DNA of 64,000 nucleotides from Agriotes lineatus (lineage: Eukaryota > Arthropoda > Insecta > Coleoptera > Elateridae). The stretch lies in contig CALNHX010003585.1 of assembly GCA_940337035.1 (NCBI GenBank), positions 82,289 through 146,288 of the forward strand, written 5' to 3'. Position 1 is the first letter of the stretch, and every line of letters starts with the position of its first letter. The notes beneath the pieces are model-generated. The model was not told where the DNA came from. It saw only the letters and a list, made by a program, of their open reading frames with translations, and made no database searches. Both the position numbers and the translations under genes were made by a program. Below are positions 34,700 to 45,361 of this stretch, piece after piece.

Positions 34700-36330
34700 A
34701 CCCGATTAAATCAATCCATTTGCAGCTATGGAGGACAAGAAAGACAAAGAAATGCAGAAAGCAGAATCGAGCCTCAAAAGACAGCACAGCAACGAGCAGC
34801 AAACCTCCAAGTAAAAGAAGAAAGAAACACACAGGAAGTAGAATGCCAAAGACCCCGTGATAATGTTACGTATCAATAAACAACCTTGAAGTACGGGTAT
34901 GTACCTACTTCAATAATTATCGGCCCATTGTTCTAGAGTCAGAAAATATTAGCATCCCCAGAACCGAATCTCGACAAAAAAGCTGGTTTTCTACATGGTT
35001 AATCTCTTGAGGAGCGTTATCGAAAATATAACCACGTTGGTTCCATATGAAATCCGTCTTACTATTATATATTACTATATTGACGCTTTCCCCAAATCCA
35101 ACTATACGAATCGAGGCATAATTGTGAGAGCCCAGCCATCACCGTATTATAAATCCCACAGCCAAAACGGCGAAGAAAGGACCTCTACACATCTCGGGTA
35201 AGATGTTTTTCGATGCTAATTATGCTGGAAGTGTAGCTATAACAAATAAACAAAAGTGAATCATTATAAACGTTACCAACATAGAGTGTCGGTATTTTAC
35301 TAACATACTCGAGATTCCCTGGAAGTTAATACGCAACTTGGTCAAATCCAACGTTCATATTACGTCTAACTATTTTGAGTAGAGCAGACCATTCGAAACC
35401 TTAACAACAAACTTCTAAAAGAAGCCACGGCAATATAAGAAACCACGCAACCTTTCAATGACACAAACCAGCGATGAATTCTTAAGAGTGGACTGTCAAT
35501 TCAAGACGCTCTGACGGGTTCACAGCCACTACTAGTGCAGGTGTTCAACTTACTAAACTAATCCCAAAATCTACTGGTCACATTAACCTCTCAAATTCCA
35601 AACGAAATGTAAACTGACAAGTAAAATCCAACTTCTAAAAAACCACTCACGTCAATTTGTGTTTTCACGAGAAGCTTACAAACCACTAGACGTTGCCAAG
35701 CTCAAGATAGATACACCACAACGGACGTCCATTTAGCGCTATAGTTGCCAAATAAACCAAACTAAATACATTTCAGTACCCATTTGGCCGTTTAAAATTA
35801 AAACCCACCTAAAATTCAACACGCATATACATAGAGAAAAACAACCTCAAATAATTCGAGAACGCACTAAAATACTGCACAAAAACGGACTGACAGAAAG
35901 TTATTGGAGAAGACCTAAACAATGTATAACGGGAGATGCGGAAGAATCAACTGGTAAACGAAATATGAACGTCAATTCTCAAAACAACAAACTGTGGTGT
36001 AATCAGGAAGTAAAGCAACTAGCGGAAGGTAAAAATGGAGTTACTTAAAACAGAAATGTAGCAATAAATAAAATTTAAAAGGTACTGGAGTAGATTTACC
36101 AACGAAATGCACCATAACATCTACGGAACTCAAAGGAAGGTGTGGAATATGCTGAGAAGCAGAAAGGAGGCAGTCACTGAATTTGTTGAAACTAAAGCAA
36201 TTTCACTCCAAGAGTAGGAGTACTACTTCAAAGATCTGCACAACTCTGCAACAAATATAGAAGGCATTGACGACGCAGAGCCACTGAAGAAAAGAGGAAT
36301 AATACCAGTCTAAATTATAAGGATTTGGAC
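34700..36330 (+). pseudogene. Decayed LINE, upstream and endonuclease-RT linker part
   Basis: Scattered LINE-like segments in shifting frames. The clearest lie at 35970-36260: LWCNQEVKQLAEGKN, then KRYWSRFTNEMHHN, GTQRKVWNMLRSRKEAV and YYFKDLHNS. They match the stretch ahead of RT in LINE polyproteins (WWxxEv, KKxVWxMLRxRK, YFkxLY). The 34700-35900 part is less certain and is included because its composition and spacing fit an upstream ORF. Many stops; no intact frame. Confidence 0.5.
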
Positions 36331-36344
36331 AACACGCTACGATT

Positions 36345-37170
36345 GGTACAGAAGTAAAATTACACTAATTAAAAAAAAATAATTACGATCATAAAATTAG
36401 AGCTGCATAGATTTGCGCTGTTCAGTGATGGCCCCTCTTTTACCAGATTACTTAAAAAATAAAGTAGAGCAATATATCGAGAACAAAGACAAATTGCAGG
36501 GCTCCAAATGAAATCGGCATTTAAGCCGTAGCACCACTGAAAACGAATAAATAATACTGGAACTAAATTATACGGACCTAGGCGATACCCTACGATTGGC
36601 ACACCTGAACAACTACACTAATTGATAAAAAAGTCAAAAATTACGGCCAGAAAATTACAGATGCATAGCTTGGCCCTGTCCAATGATTACACTTTTTACC
36701 GGCTAAATAAAAAATGAACTAGAGTAATATATCGAGAACAAAGACAAACAGCAGGGATTCAGCAAAAATAGGTTGACTTCTGATGCAACGTTTATTATCA
36801 GACTAGTAGAAGAAGAGGATAGTATTGAATTCAAAAAAACTTATTTTGTTGCTTCATCGAACTTACGAAAGCATGCGATTACCATTCAAAACAATTAAAA
36901 TAATACATACCCTCAACATAGAAAACATAACAAATATCAGAGAACCAGTACAAGATAACCGACACCGAGCTGAAACAGATAAGATGATGGCCTTAGTCTG
37001 TTTTTAGTTAATTTAGTAATGCGCAAGATTATAAGGTAAGCAATGTGCTTAAATAATGCTTAGAAATTAAGCAACAATAACACCAGCATGGTCTCCTATG
37101 CACTTGACGCGATAATCCTGACAGAAACAGAAGACAAATTATTACGATCAACAGCCACCATGCTTTGACT
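36345..37170 (+). pseudogene. Decayed LINE reverse transcriptase with duplicated segment and mutated YADD
   Basis: A segment with ATATCGAGAACAAAGACAAA occurs at about 36472 and about 36738; the ~240-bp units around them are diverged tandem copies of the start of RT. From 36740: QQGFSKNRLTSDATFIIRLV matches the RT motif QxGFRxxRsTxDAIF. At about 37090-37165: MVSYALDAIILTETEDKL matches the catalytic YADD motif with its first Asp changed to Leu. The frame is broken throughout. The likely 3' part of the same LINE is at 43250, beyond the LTR element inserted at 37520. Confidence 0.65.
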
Positions 37171-37519
37171 GCACCTTAATTTACTCGTCCTTTGCATGCT
37201 ATATTGGCTAACCCCCGTCTAGCCTCTTGGCGGCTGTGTTCTTTAGGTCACTGAATTCGTTTTCCGACCTTTAACTGGTACGGGACAATTATCAATCCGT
37301 TGCAGGTGTTCTTCACAAGTGCGCGATAAGGCGTGCTTGGCTTACTTTATCTTTGTTAGGGTCTCGTGAACCGGTCACACGTAATATTTTGTTGTTGATA
37401 TTTGGCCTAGCTTGGGGCTGTTTGATCGTGGATTATAAAGAAGAAATAGTCCCTTAGTTCACTCGCGTTATCACGGATATTAATGGGTTAATTTAAAGGA
37501 TATTATTGGGTATTGTCTA

Positions 37520-38686
37520 TGTAATGTTACATGCAGTCTGCATGGCACATTTATTCATATAAAATATATCCAGATAGTTAATTTAAAAAGTTTATGTACA
37601 GTCGATGTGTTGTGAATGGTTACGGGTAACCAAAGAGAAGTAAATAAACAGAATGATAAAAAAGTTCAATTTGAAACTAGACTCGAGACGGTCATATTAA
37701 AACCGATGGTGGTTCAATTCCAACCAATTGGTATTTTTAACTGAATTTAATTAAAAGATCATTACACAGGAAGTATCTGGTAATGATATAAAATAAATTC
37801 AACAAATCAAACCGTCTATCAAGTCGACATAATTGAAGTATTTGCAATATCATATTGAAGTTATATTACCAAGTAAATAACTTACAATATAATTAACGTA
37901 GAGCCAGTGTTTACGTGTGTGTTGTGCATTCAATTGAGAAGTGCTATCTGAGAGATAGCAACACATCTAAAGAGCTTTTTGAGGGGATTGGAGATTTCAA
38001 CCAGCCAGTTACTGTTAGCTGTCCTGCTTCATTTGCAGAGGAATTTTATAGGTTGCTGATCAGGTTACGCTAAAGCGACGTTAAGGTCAGTGTTGTTTCT
38101 TAACTTTTGCTAACAACTTTTGGAATACTTCAAGGATATTTAAATTGTGTGTTTAATATTAGTGAACTTGTATTTAGAACTAAAAATTACTATTAATTAT
38201 CTAAATTCTAATAGTGTTCTGAGTACTCGGCGATTTTAGGTCATTATATTTAGAAATTCTAACTTTTTGATTTAATTTAAGATTGGGGATGTAAATTAGG
38301 GATTTTGGGTTTTAATATTGATTAAAAGTTATCTTAAACAAACTTGACTAACCTTACGTCATTGACAATTCAATAAACATATCTGAATGTCATTAAGATA
38401 TTTAGAATATCAGTAAAAGACCTGAAAGTAACTATAAAATTACTTTATATTAATCAAATAGTTGAACAATCAGTAATACTTGTTATTAAGAAGCACCATT
38501 CAGCTGAGGGTAAGGAGTATTTCTTTAGCTTTACTGACTAGCCGGAGCAAAATTTAAAATAAATAGAAGAATATACCTACCATGACAATATTTGTATGTC
38601 ACATATTGACGTTTGTGAGGTAAGTTATTATTTTAATTTATCATATAAATAAGTGATACAACACCGCATAGAGGCGTTCTACTACA
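37520..38686 (+). repeat. 5' LTR of the 37.5-kb element
   Basis: TGTAATGTTACATGC...TACA; carries a 17-bp stretch (near 37922) that the 3' LTR lacks. Confidence 0.88.
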
Positions 38687-38687
38687 A

Positions 38688-38707
38688 TTGACGCGTCAAC
38701 GTGGGGC
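38688..38707 (+). other. Degenerate primer-binding site
   Basis: TTGACGCGTCAACGTGGGGC two bases inside the 5' LTR edge. It keeps the CAACGTGGGGC half of the Lys-type site seen intact at 51305 but is mutated at its 5' end. Confidence 0.5.
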
Positions 38708-38743
38708 TCGATAGGGCTTATATAACAAGGAAACTTTTAGTTC

Positions 38744-40231
38744 ATGAATATAAGGTCAGGTTTTAAAAAACCAGCAAGAAACCTTAATAAAATGGAGGCA
38801 ACTAGATTAGAACAAGGTGACAATGTAACAAATATGGAAGTCAATCCAATAGTAGAGGCTAGTACATCAAGGGTTAATACAGGGAATAGTATCAGTGAAA
38901 ATAACATGTTAAAATTAATGCAACAAATGATGACTCAAATGTCAACCGATATAAAAGGGGAAATGTCCAACAATAACCAAGAAATGAGGAATCAAATGTC
39001 AACTCAAATGAGCGATATAAAAGGTGAAATGAAAAAAGATAACCAAGAAATTTTAAATAAAGTTAATCAGGAAATGTTGAACAGGGAAAGTTCAGTAGAA
39101 AACACAATGTCAAACAAAATAGACACAATTGAGGCCAAATTGATGACGTTTCAAGAGGTAAATGAAATTAATATAAATAGAGTACAAGAACAGGTAGAAA
39201 ACCAGTTAGTTAACAAAATAGAGCCAATTGAAAAGGAAATAGGTTTGGTTAAAACGGAAATTGTTCGAAATAAAGTTCAGTTGGATCATTTAGAAGTGAA
39301 TTTTGACAGATTACAAAATAAAGTCGAACGTCAAATAGTAACTTTGCATGATGAGGTCAAAGATTTAAATGAGGAAAGGCAAGTACGTACAAATAGCGGT
39401 AATGTCAATTTTTCAGGAGGAATAATAATGCCAACGAATAATGAGAAACCAAAATTTGATGGGAACAGGCAGGTTTTACATCCCGTCAAATTTTTGAAAA
39501 AACTTGAAAATTATTTTACTACTATGCGAATTACAGGACGACAAAGATTAAATATCGCAGTAGAATGTTTAGTAAATGAAATCAACATTTGGGCGGAAAG
39601 TCATATTAACGAATGGGCAAATTATGAAGCGTTTCGAACTGACTTCATTAATAGGTATTGGTCACAATACATTCAAGAGAAAGCTAGGGCCGAAATTCAT
39701 ATACCAAGAGTATATAATCCTAAGTTTGGCAGTTTCACTAAGCATGTATGGTACTGAATAGGAAGAGTGCAATACTTAGAACCAAAAATATCCGAGGAAA
39801 TCCTTGTTGAAGCGCTAAGTAAACACTTCCCTATTGACATTCAAACGGCCTTAGTAGCGTCTCAAGTTAGAAATGTAGAAAATATGTTAAAGGTTTTGGA
39901 AGGTTTAGAAAATAGACAGTTTAATAGCAAATTTGACACAAGAGAAAGAATGTCAGATGTAAATCACCAGAATAATCAGATGGTAGATACACGAAATAAT
40001 ACAATGAACTTTGCTAACAGGAATCCGAACAACTTTAGTACTAGAAATAGATTTAACAACAATTCTTATGGTCAAAGTGACAATAATAATAGAAATGTCA
40101 GGTTTGCAAATTATGGGCAAGGTAGAGATAGGAATGCGAATACTTTTACTGTACAAACCGGCAATAATTCAAACATGCCAGTACAAACTAGGAGTATTAC
40201 ACCTAGTAATGACCAAGTCCAGGAACACTAA
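38744..40231 (+). pseudogene. gag: gag with one in-frame stop codon
   Basis: Gag forms the retroelement particle. From the ATG at 38744 the frame runs 337 codons to TGA at 39755-39757, then stays open in the same frame to 40231, so a single stop interrupts about 495 codons. Residues about 60-220 are a long, Asn/Gln/Glu-rich, coiled-coil-like stretch. The capsid-like core follows (PKFDGNRQVLHPVKFLKKLE, then YFTTMRITGRQRLNIAVECL). The C-terminal part after the stop is rich in Asn and Arg (NRFNNNSYGQ, NYGQGRDRNA) and has no zinc knuckle. Either the copy is dead or the stop is read through; with pol deleted the first is likelier. Confidence 0.8.
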
Positions 40232-41100
40232 CTGACCCTAGACAACAAGCTCCGATTGTTAAAAGTAGGGTTACAAAGGAGCAAGTAAATCACATAAATT
40301 TTGAGTAGTTTATTTTTGGCCAATGTGATGAAATTCAATTTTAGGGTTTATTAATTTTGGGATCGTTTGGATTAATTTTGTTTAGTTAATTGGGGTTTTT
40401 AACAAGTACTTACTCGTGATATTTCATTTAATTAGGTGAATGAATTTCTTTTGTAAATATATAAATAGTTCATTGTAGGATTTAGTTTCTTTCCATATAT
40501 ACTTTGGCATTTTTTAGATACTTAACCTCAAACTTTTTCTCGTCAATAGTTTTGCGGTGAATCAAATAGATTTTCCTCGGCTTTAAGCGTGTTCATGTTG
40601 CCGTAAACCCGGATAACAGCATGGAATTGTAGAATTAACCAATCGAAGCTTAGTTGAGTAGATGTTGGAGGTTCTGAATGTGTTTCACAGAATGTGATTT
40701 ACAAATAAGAAGAATTATGAACTGTATCCGATGTGGTGCAGTATTTGAAAGACTTCTGTTTAGAATAACGGAAGATCTAAATGATTAGTATCTTATGTGG
40801 TGCTATTTAAGAAGAAATATGAACTGTGTCCGATGTTGTACAGTAGTTGAAAGACTTCTGTTTAGAAGAACAGGGGATCTATTTATTGGTTAGTATCCAA
40901 TGTGGTGCTGATTACTAAGTAATAACTGTGTCTTATACGATACAGTATTGTGAGACTTTTGGTTTCATATAGCGATAATGATATGCAAATTATTAAAAAG
41001 AAATAGTACCAATAAACTTGAACAACTTATTGACGTAAATGGGGTTGACGTATCTTATATTAATTTTAATAATGTAGTAGACGTGATCAAGCTATAAAAC
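40232..41100. other. Non-coding interior with ~102-bp tandem repeats
   Basis: Replaces the expected protease-RT-RNase H-integrase block. Three degenerate units (AACTGTATCCGATGTGGTGC and relatives) start near 40719, 40820 and 40922, each followed by GTGAGACTT- or GAAAGACTTCTG-type sequence. No coding signal. Confidence 0.65.
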
Positions 41101-41109
41101 TTACAATTA

Positions 41110-41420
41110 AATTTCAAAAAGGAGATTTAGTACTATTTAGGAATCATGTTCAATCATCGACATTAGAAAGAACAATAAAAAAGTTTTTCTTGTTATATGA
41201 AGGACCTTACAAAGTCGTAAAAGAAATAGGCGAAAACGCTTATGTATTAAATTATCCAGGTCAAAATAAATATAAATATACACAAAATGTAATTAATTTG
41301 AAAAAATACCACACAAAGCCGTCAAACAATGATGTACCAAATGATGTGATTGTATCTAATGTCAAAGTCAAAAATAATATTGATTGGAAAGAGGTTATGT
41401 CTTGGTATAAATGTCAATGA
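41110..41420 (+). pseudogene. Integrase C-terminal fragment
   Basis: The open frame reads FQKGDLVLFRNHVQSS, then KKFFLLYEGPYKVVKEIG and NAYVLNYPG. This is the C-terminal SH3-like part of gypsy-type integrases (GDLVL, KFFLLYEGPY, NAYxL). It ends at the TGA at 41418-41420, 187 bp before the 3' LTR. It confirms the superfamily and shows that pol was lost by internal deletion. Confidence 0.85.
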
Positions 41421-41606
41421 ATTCTTTATGTCATGGTATAACTGTCAATGAATTAATCCAATGGTGGGTTGATTAGTGATTAAAGTTATACGTTAATTAT
41501 TTTACAATTGTTGGGTTTCAATGGTTATAGTTATTAGAATGGAGATTTAACAATTTTAAACAAAAAGCTCTTTGCGATCTTTTGCTCTAAAATTGGAGGG
41601 AATAAC

Positions 41607-42756
41607 TGTAATGTTACATGCAGTCTGCATGGCACATTTAGTCATATAAAATATATCCAGATAGTTAATTTAAAAAGTTTATGTACAGTCGATGTGTTGT
41701 GAATGGTTACGGGTAACCAAAGAGAAGTAAATAAACAGAATGATAAAAAAGTTCAATTTGAAACTAGACTCGAGACGGTCATATTAAAACCGATGGTGGT
41801 TCAATTCCAACCAATTGGTATTTTTAATTGAATTTAATTAAAAGATCATTACACAGGAAGTATCTGGTAATGATATAAAATAAATTCAGCAAATCAAACC
41901 GTCTATCAAGTCAACATAATTGAAGTGTTTGCAATATCATATTGAAGTTATATTACCAAGTAAATAACTTACAATATAATTAACGTAGAGCCAGTGTTTA
42001 CGTGTGTGTGAGAAGTGCTATCTGAGAGATAGCAACACATCCAAAGAGCTTTTTGAGGGGATTGGAGATTTCAACCAGCCAGTTACTGTTAGCTGCCCTG
42101 CTTCATTTGCAGAGGAATTCTATAGGTTGCTGATCAGGTTACGCTAAAGCGACGTTAAGGTCAGTGTTGTTTCTTAACTTTTGCTAACAACTTTTGGAAT
42201 ACTTCAAGGATATTTAAATTGTGTGTTTAATATTAGTGAACTTGTATTTAGAACTAAGAATTACTATTAATTATCTAAATTCTAATAGTGTTCTGAGTAC
42301 TCGGCGATTTTAGGTCATTATATTTAGAAATTCTAACCTTTTGATTTAATTTAAGATTGGGGATGTAAATTAGGGATTTTGGGTTTTAATATTGATTAAA
42401 AGTTATCTTAAACAAACTTGACTAACCTTACGTCATTGACAATTCAATAAACATATCTGAATGTCATTAAGATATTTAGAATATCAGTAAAAGACCTGAA
42501 AGTAACTATAAAATTACTTTATATTAATCAAATAGTTGAACAATCAGTAATACTTGTTATTAAGAAGCACCATTCAGCTGAGGGTAAGGAGTATTTTTTT
42601 AGCTTTACTGACTAGCCGGAGCAAAATTTAAAATAAATAGAAGAATATACCATGACAACATTTGTATGTCACATATTGACGTTTGTGAGGTAAGTTATTA
42701 TTTTAATTTATCATATAAATAAGTGATATAACACCGCATAGAGGCGTTCTATTACA
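41607..42756 (+). repeat. 3' LTR of the 37.5-kb element
   Basis: Same ends as the 5' copy. The preceding ATTGGAGGGAATAAC (to 41606) is purine-rich and is the likely polypurine tract. Confidence 0.88.
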
Positions 42757-43249
42757 TCTACCGGTAGCACTTGATTTCGGATTCTTATTGCCGTGCACAT
42801 TGAGTTCGGGAGCCGTGTGCTTAAGAGCATAAAATCGTTAAAATTTGTGCTACTAGTTTGGCGAACCATTCGCAAAGCCACTTCGTCTTACCGAATTTGG
42901 CTACGTAAGCTAATTTTAATGAATTCAAGGCTTTCTGCAAGCTAATGGCCTTATCGATTTAAATATTTCTTTGATACCCTCTGGTAATTTGAACACTCTT
43001 AGCTAATTTTAGAAAAAAGCGTACGCCGGTGCCGTCTCTTTTCATGTAGCCTGGACGTTTGTTTGGTGCGATTTGAAACTGGTTGTAACAGTTGATCCTG
43101 ATTAGTCTGGGGCTTGAGTCGAAAAATTATTAATGTTCGTGGCATACCTGCAAAGGCAGATTTATCGATTTTTATCATAATAATTCCACAGGATCATCTC
43201 GATAGAAAAGACCAAGTCCGTAATTTTAAAGTTTACTCTAATTTCGCAA
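42757..43249. other. Unassigned flank of the LTR element
   Basis: Starts with the second TCTA. Joined to 37516 it should continue the LINE RT, but I see no clear similarity until about 43260. Confidence 0.3.
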
Positions 43250-43740
43250 AACTATCGAGCAAATAAGTGAGTTTAAATACTTGGTGGCAGTTATATCAAA
43301 AAGCCACGATCCTGATCGTGAGACTTAAAGGCAAAATTAAGAAACTGCATCCGGTTGCAAGACAGCAAGACAAAAATATATAAAACCGATATAGCACATG
43401 GAATTGAATAAGGGTGTATACAAATAAAACCAAAAGCATTATGCATGATGTCCGGCAAAAATAAAAAACTAAAATCCATAGCAAGGAAAACAGTCACGAG
43501 ACAAGATAAGAAACAGGGATATAAAGACAACTATGTGGAGTAGAGGACTTGGTTAGGTGGAACGACAGAGAAGAAGCTACTGGTGCAAGCACGTCAAGAT
43601 AATGAATAAGGACTCGATAGCAAACCAGTAAGCCGACAACTACAAGACAGACGAGTTAAAAGACGGAAGTGCAGATGGCAGCTCACCTTACCATCAGGTC
43701 CTAAAGAAAGAAGAAGACGAACAAGAATAAACAATGTAGG
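43250..43740 (+). pseudogene. LINE 3' fragment (RT thumb and C-terminal part)
   Basis: In changing frames: EFKYLVAVISKS matches the FKYLGxxIS segment that follows YADD in LINE RTs. CGVEDLVRWNDRE, and in the next frame YWCKHVKIMNKDSIA, match the region that ends such proteins (VqDvxxW, xxWxxHVxRM). Stops throughout. Its position downstream of the broken RT at 36345-37170 suggests the same copy, split by the LTR element at 37520. Confidence 0.45.
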
Positions 43741-44084
43741 TACCTCTACAAACACTTCGGGACTAAATTTGTGACAGTTGTTAGATAATTCGCAACAATC
43801 ATAGAATTTTTGAGCGAGTGAGGAATACTGCGATTCGTCGTATTCAGTGGTGTATTCAAGCGAACGGATGACATGTTAATTGTTTTTTTTTTGTAGCAAC
43901 AATACAAAATATCTCTAATTAATGAGATATAAATAACAAAAATAATCTTTCTCAAGGAAGTGCTTTAGATCATACGTATATATAATTTTCTAACTTATTG
44001 TGGGGTGTAGAATTTGTCCACAAATGCCCAACCTACATATATTACATTGCAGAACGGTGAAATTTTTTAGAAATATATCTATAT
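43741..44084. other. AT-rich stretch, nothing recognised
   Basis: Separates two LINE copies. No boundary sequence identified. Confidence 0.3.
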
Positions 44085-45358
44085 ATAGGGTCATGGAATG
44101 TTCAAGGGTTAAACAAACCGAGAAAGTTTGAACAATTGATAGCAGAAACTAAAAGGGTTAAGTTAGATGTAGCAACTCAAGAAACCAACATAAAAGGAAC
44201 TCAGCATTATAATATAGAAAATTTAGTGTGGTTTAATAAAATAGATTAGGGACGGGTTTTCCAATAAATAACACTTTAAAAGAGTCGTTAACGGACTATA
44301 AAATGATAAACAATGGAATAAGTTACATAAGACTCAAGGGAAAATATCGCAAATTCAGTTTTATTAATGTTCACGCTCCCACGGAGGAGGCAGAAATAGA
44401 GAAGAAGGAAGAGTCATATGAAGAGCTTAAAGGCGTGCTAGAAAAATTACCAAAGTTTGATGTCAAAGTTATTATTGGAGACATAAATTCTAAAATCGGA
44501 AAAGAAGATCGGAATATATCAATCGCAGGCAAAGAAAGTCTCCACGAGGAAACTAATGAAAATGGTCAAATGATAGTTGACTTTGCTGCAAGTAAAAATA
44601 TGGTTGTTGAAAGTACTATGTTTCAACGAAAGAAGATCCATAAAATTACATGGATTAGCCCAGAAAAAAAAAACTCAAAACCAGATTGACCATCTATTGG
44701 TGACCAAGATCCACGCACAATGTATTATAAATGTTAGGTCGTATAGAGGAGCCGATGTTAATTCAGACCACGTGTTGATTAAAGTAAAAGTAAAGCAAAT
44801 AATTCCGGATATAGCAAAAATTAACAAAAGTAGAGGTACCAGATGGGAAATAAAAAAGCTAGAAGTTGAAGCAATAAGATAAGAATACGCAGTAAACACT
44901 AAACAAGAAGTAAACAGGAATGGAAAAAATGAAAGCATTGAGAAAGAGTGGAAACTTATAAAAAGCGCAATAAAAGGAAGTGCAAATAATATAAGAAGGG
45001 AAGATACTGGACAAAAGAATGACTGGTTTGACGACGATTGTAAAAAAATGGTACAAGAAAGAAGAAAAATCAGACTTGAATTCTTAGCAGAGGAACTGCA
45101 AGAAAAATATAGACAGATAAGGAACGAAGTAAACAACCTATGCAGATCAATGAAAAAAGGAAAGCAACGAAGAAAAAGATAGCAGGTATTCTAACAGCAT
45201 ACACAGGCAAAAATGCTAGAAGCTTTTATAACAAAATGAAGACAGACAGAAAGAGGTTTATACAATCAGTAGGTTTAGAGACGAAACAGACGAATTACAT
45301 CTAGATGAAACACAAATGGCTGAAATATGAGCAAGATGTTTCAAAAACTCTGTGTAGG
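44085..45358 (+). pseudogene. RTE-like LINE polyprotein, part 1: endonuclease
   Basis: The single ORF of RTE-type LINEs encodes an apurinic-type endonuclease followed by RT. Here the start reads SWNVQGLNKPRKFEQL and later DVATQETNIKG (conserved Asn and Glu). The longest open piece (44303-44689) carries INVHAPTEEAE, GDINSKIG (usual GDFN) and WISPEKK. An indel in an A-run near 44670 shifts the frame to IDHLLVTKI, GADVNSDHVLIKV (the SDH motif) and NDWFDDDCKKMVQERRKIR. The sequence is cut by a foldback element at 45362. Confidence 0.85.
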
Positions 45359-45361
45359 AAA

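Larger units (their letters stand above)
37520..42756 (+). mobile_element. Ty3/gypsy LTR retrotransposon, pol mostly deleted
   Basis: LTRs of 1167 bp (37520-38686) and 1150 bp (41607-42756) start TGTAATGTTACATGC and end in TACA. A 4-bp target duplication TCTA flanks the element (37516-37519, 42757-42760). The LTRs differ by about 14 substitutions plus indels of about 17 and 4 bp, so the insertion is fairly recent. The 2.9-kb interior keeps gag and the last part of integrase, but no protease, RT or RNase H, so it is non-autonomous. It probably landed in the decayed LINE described on either side. Confidence 0.9.
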
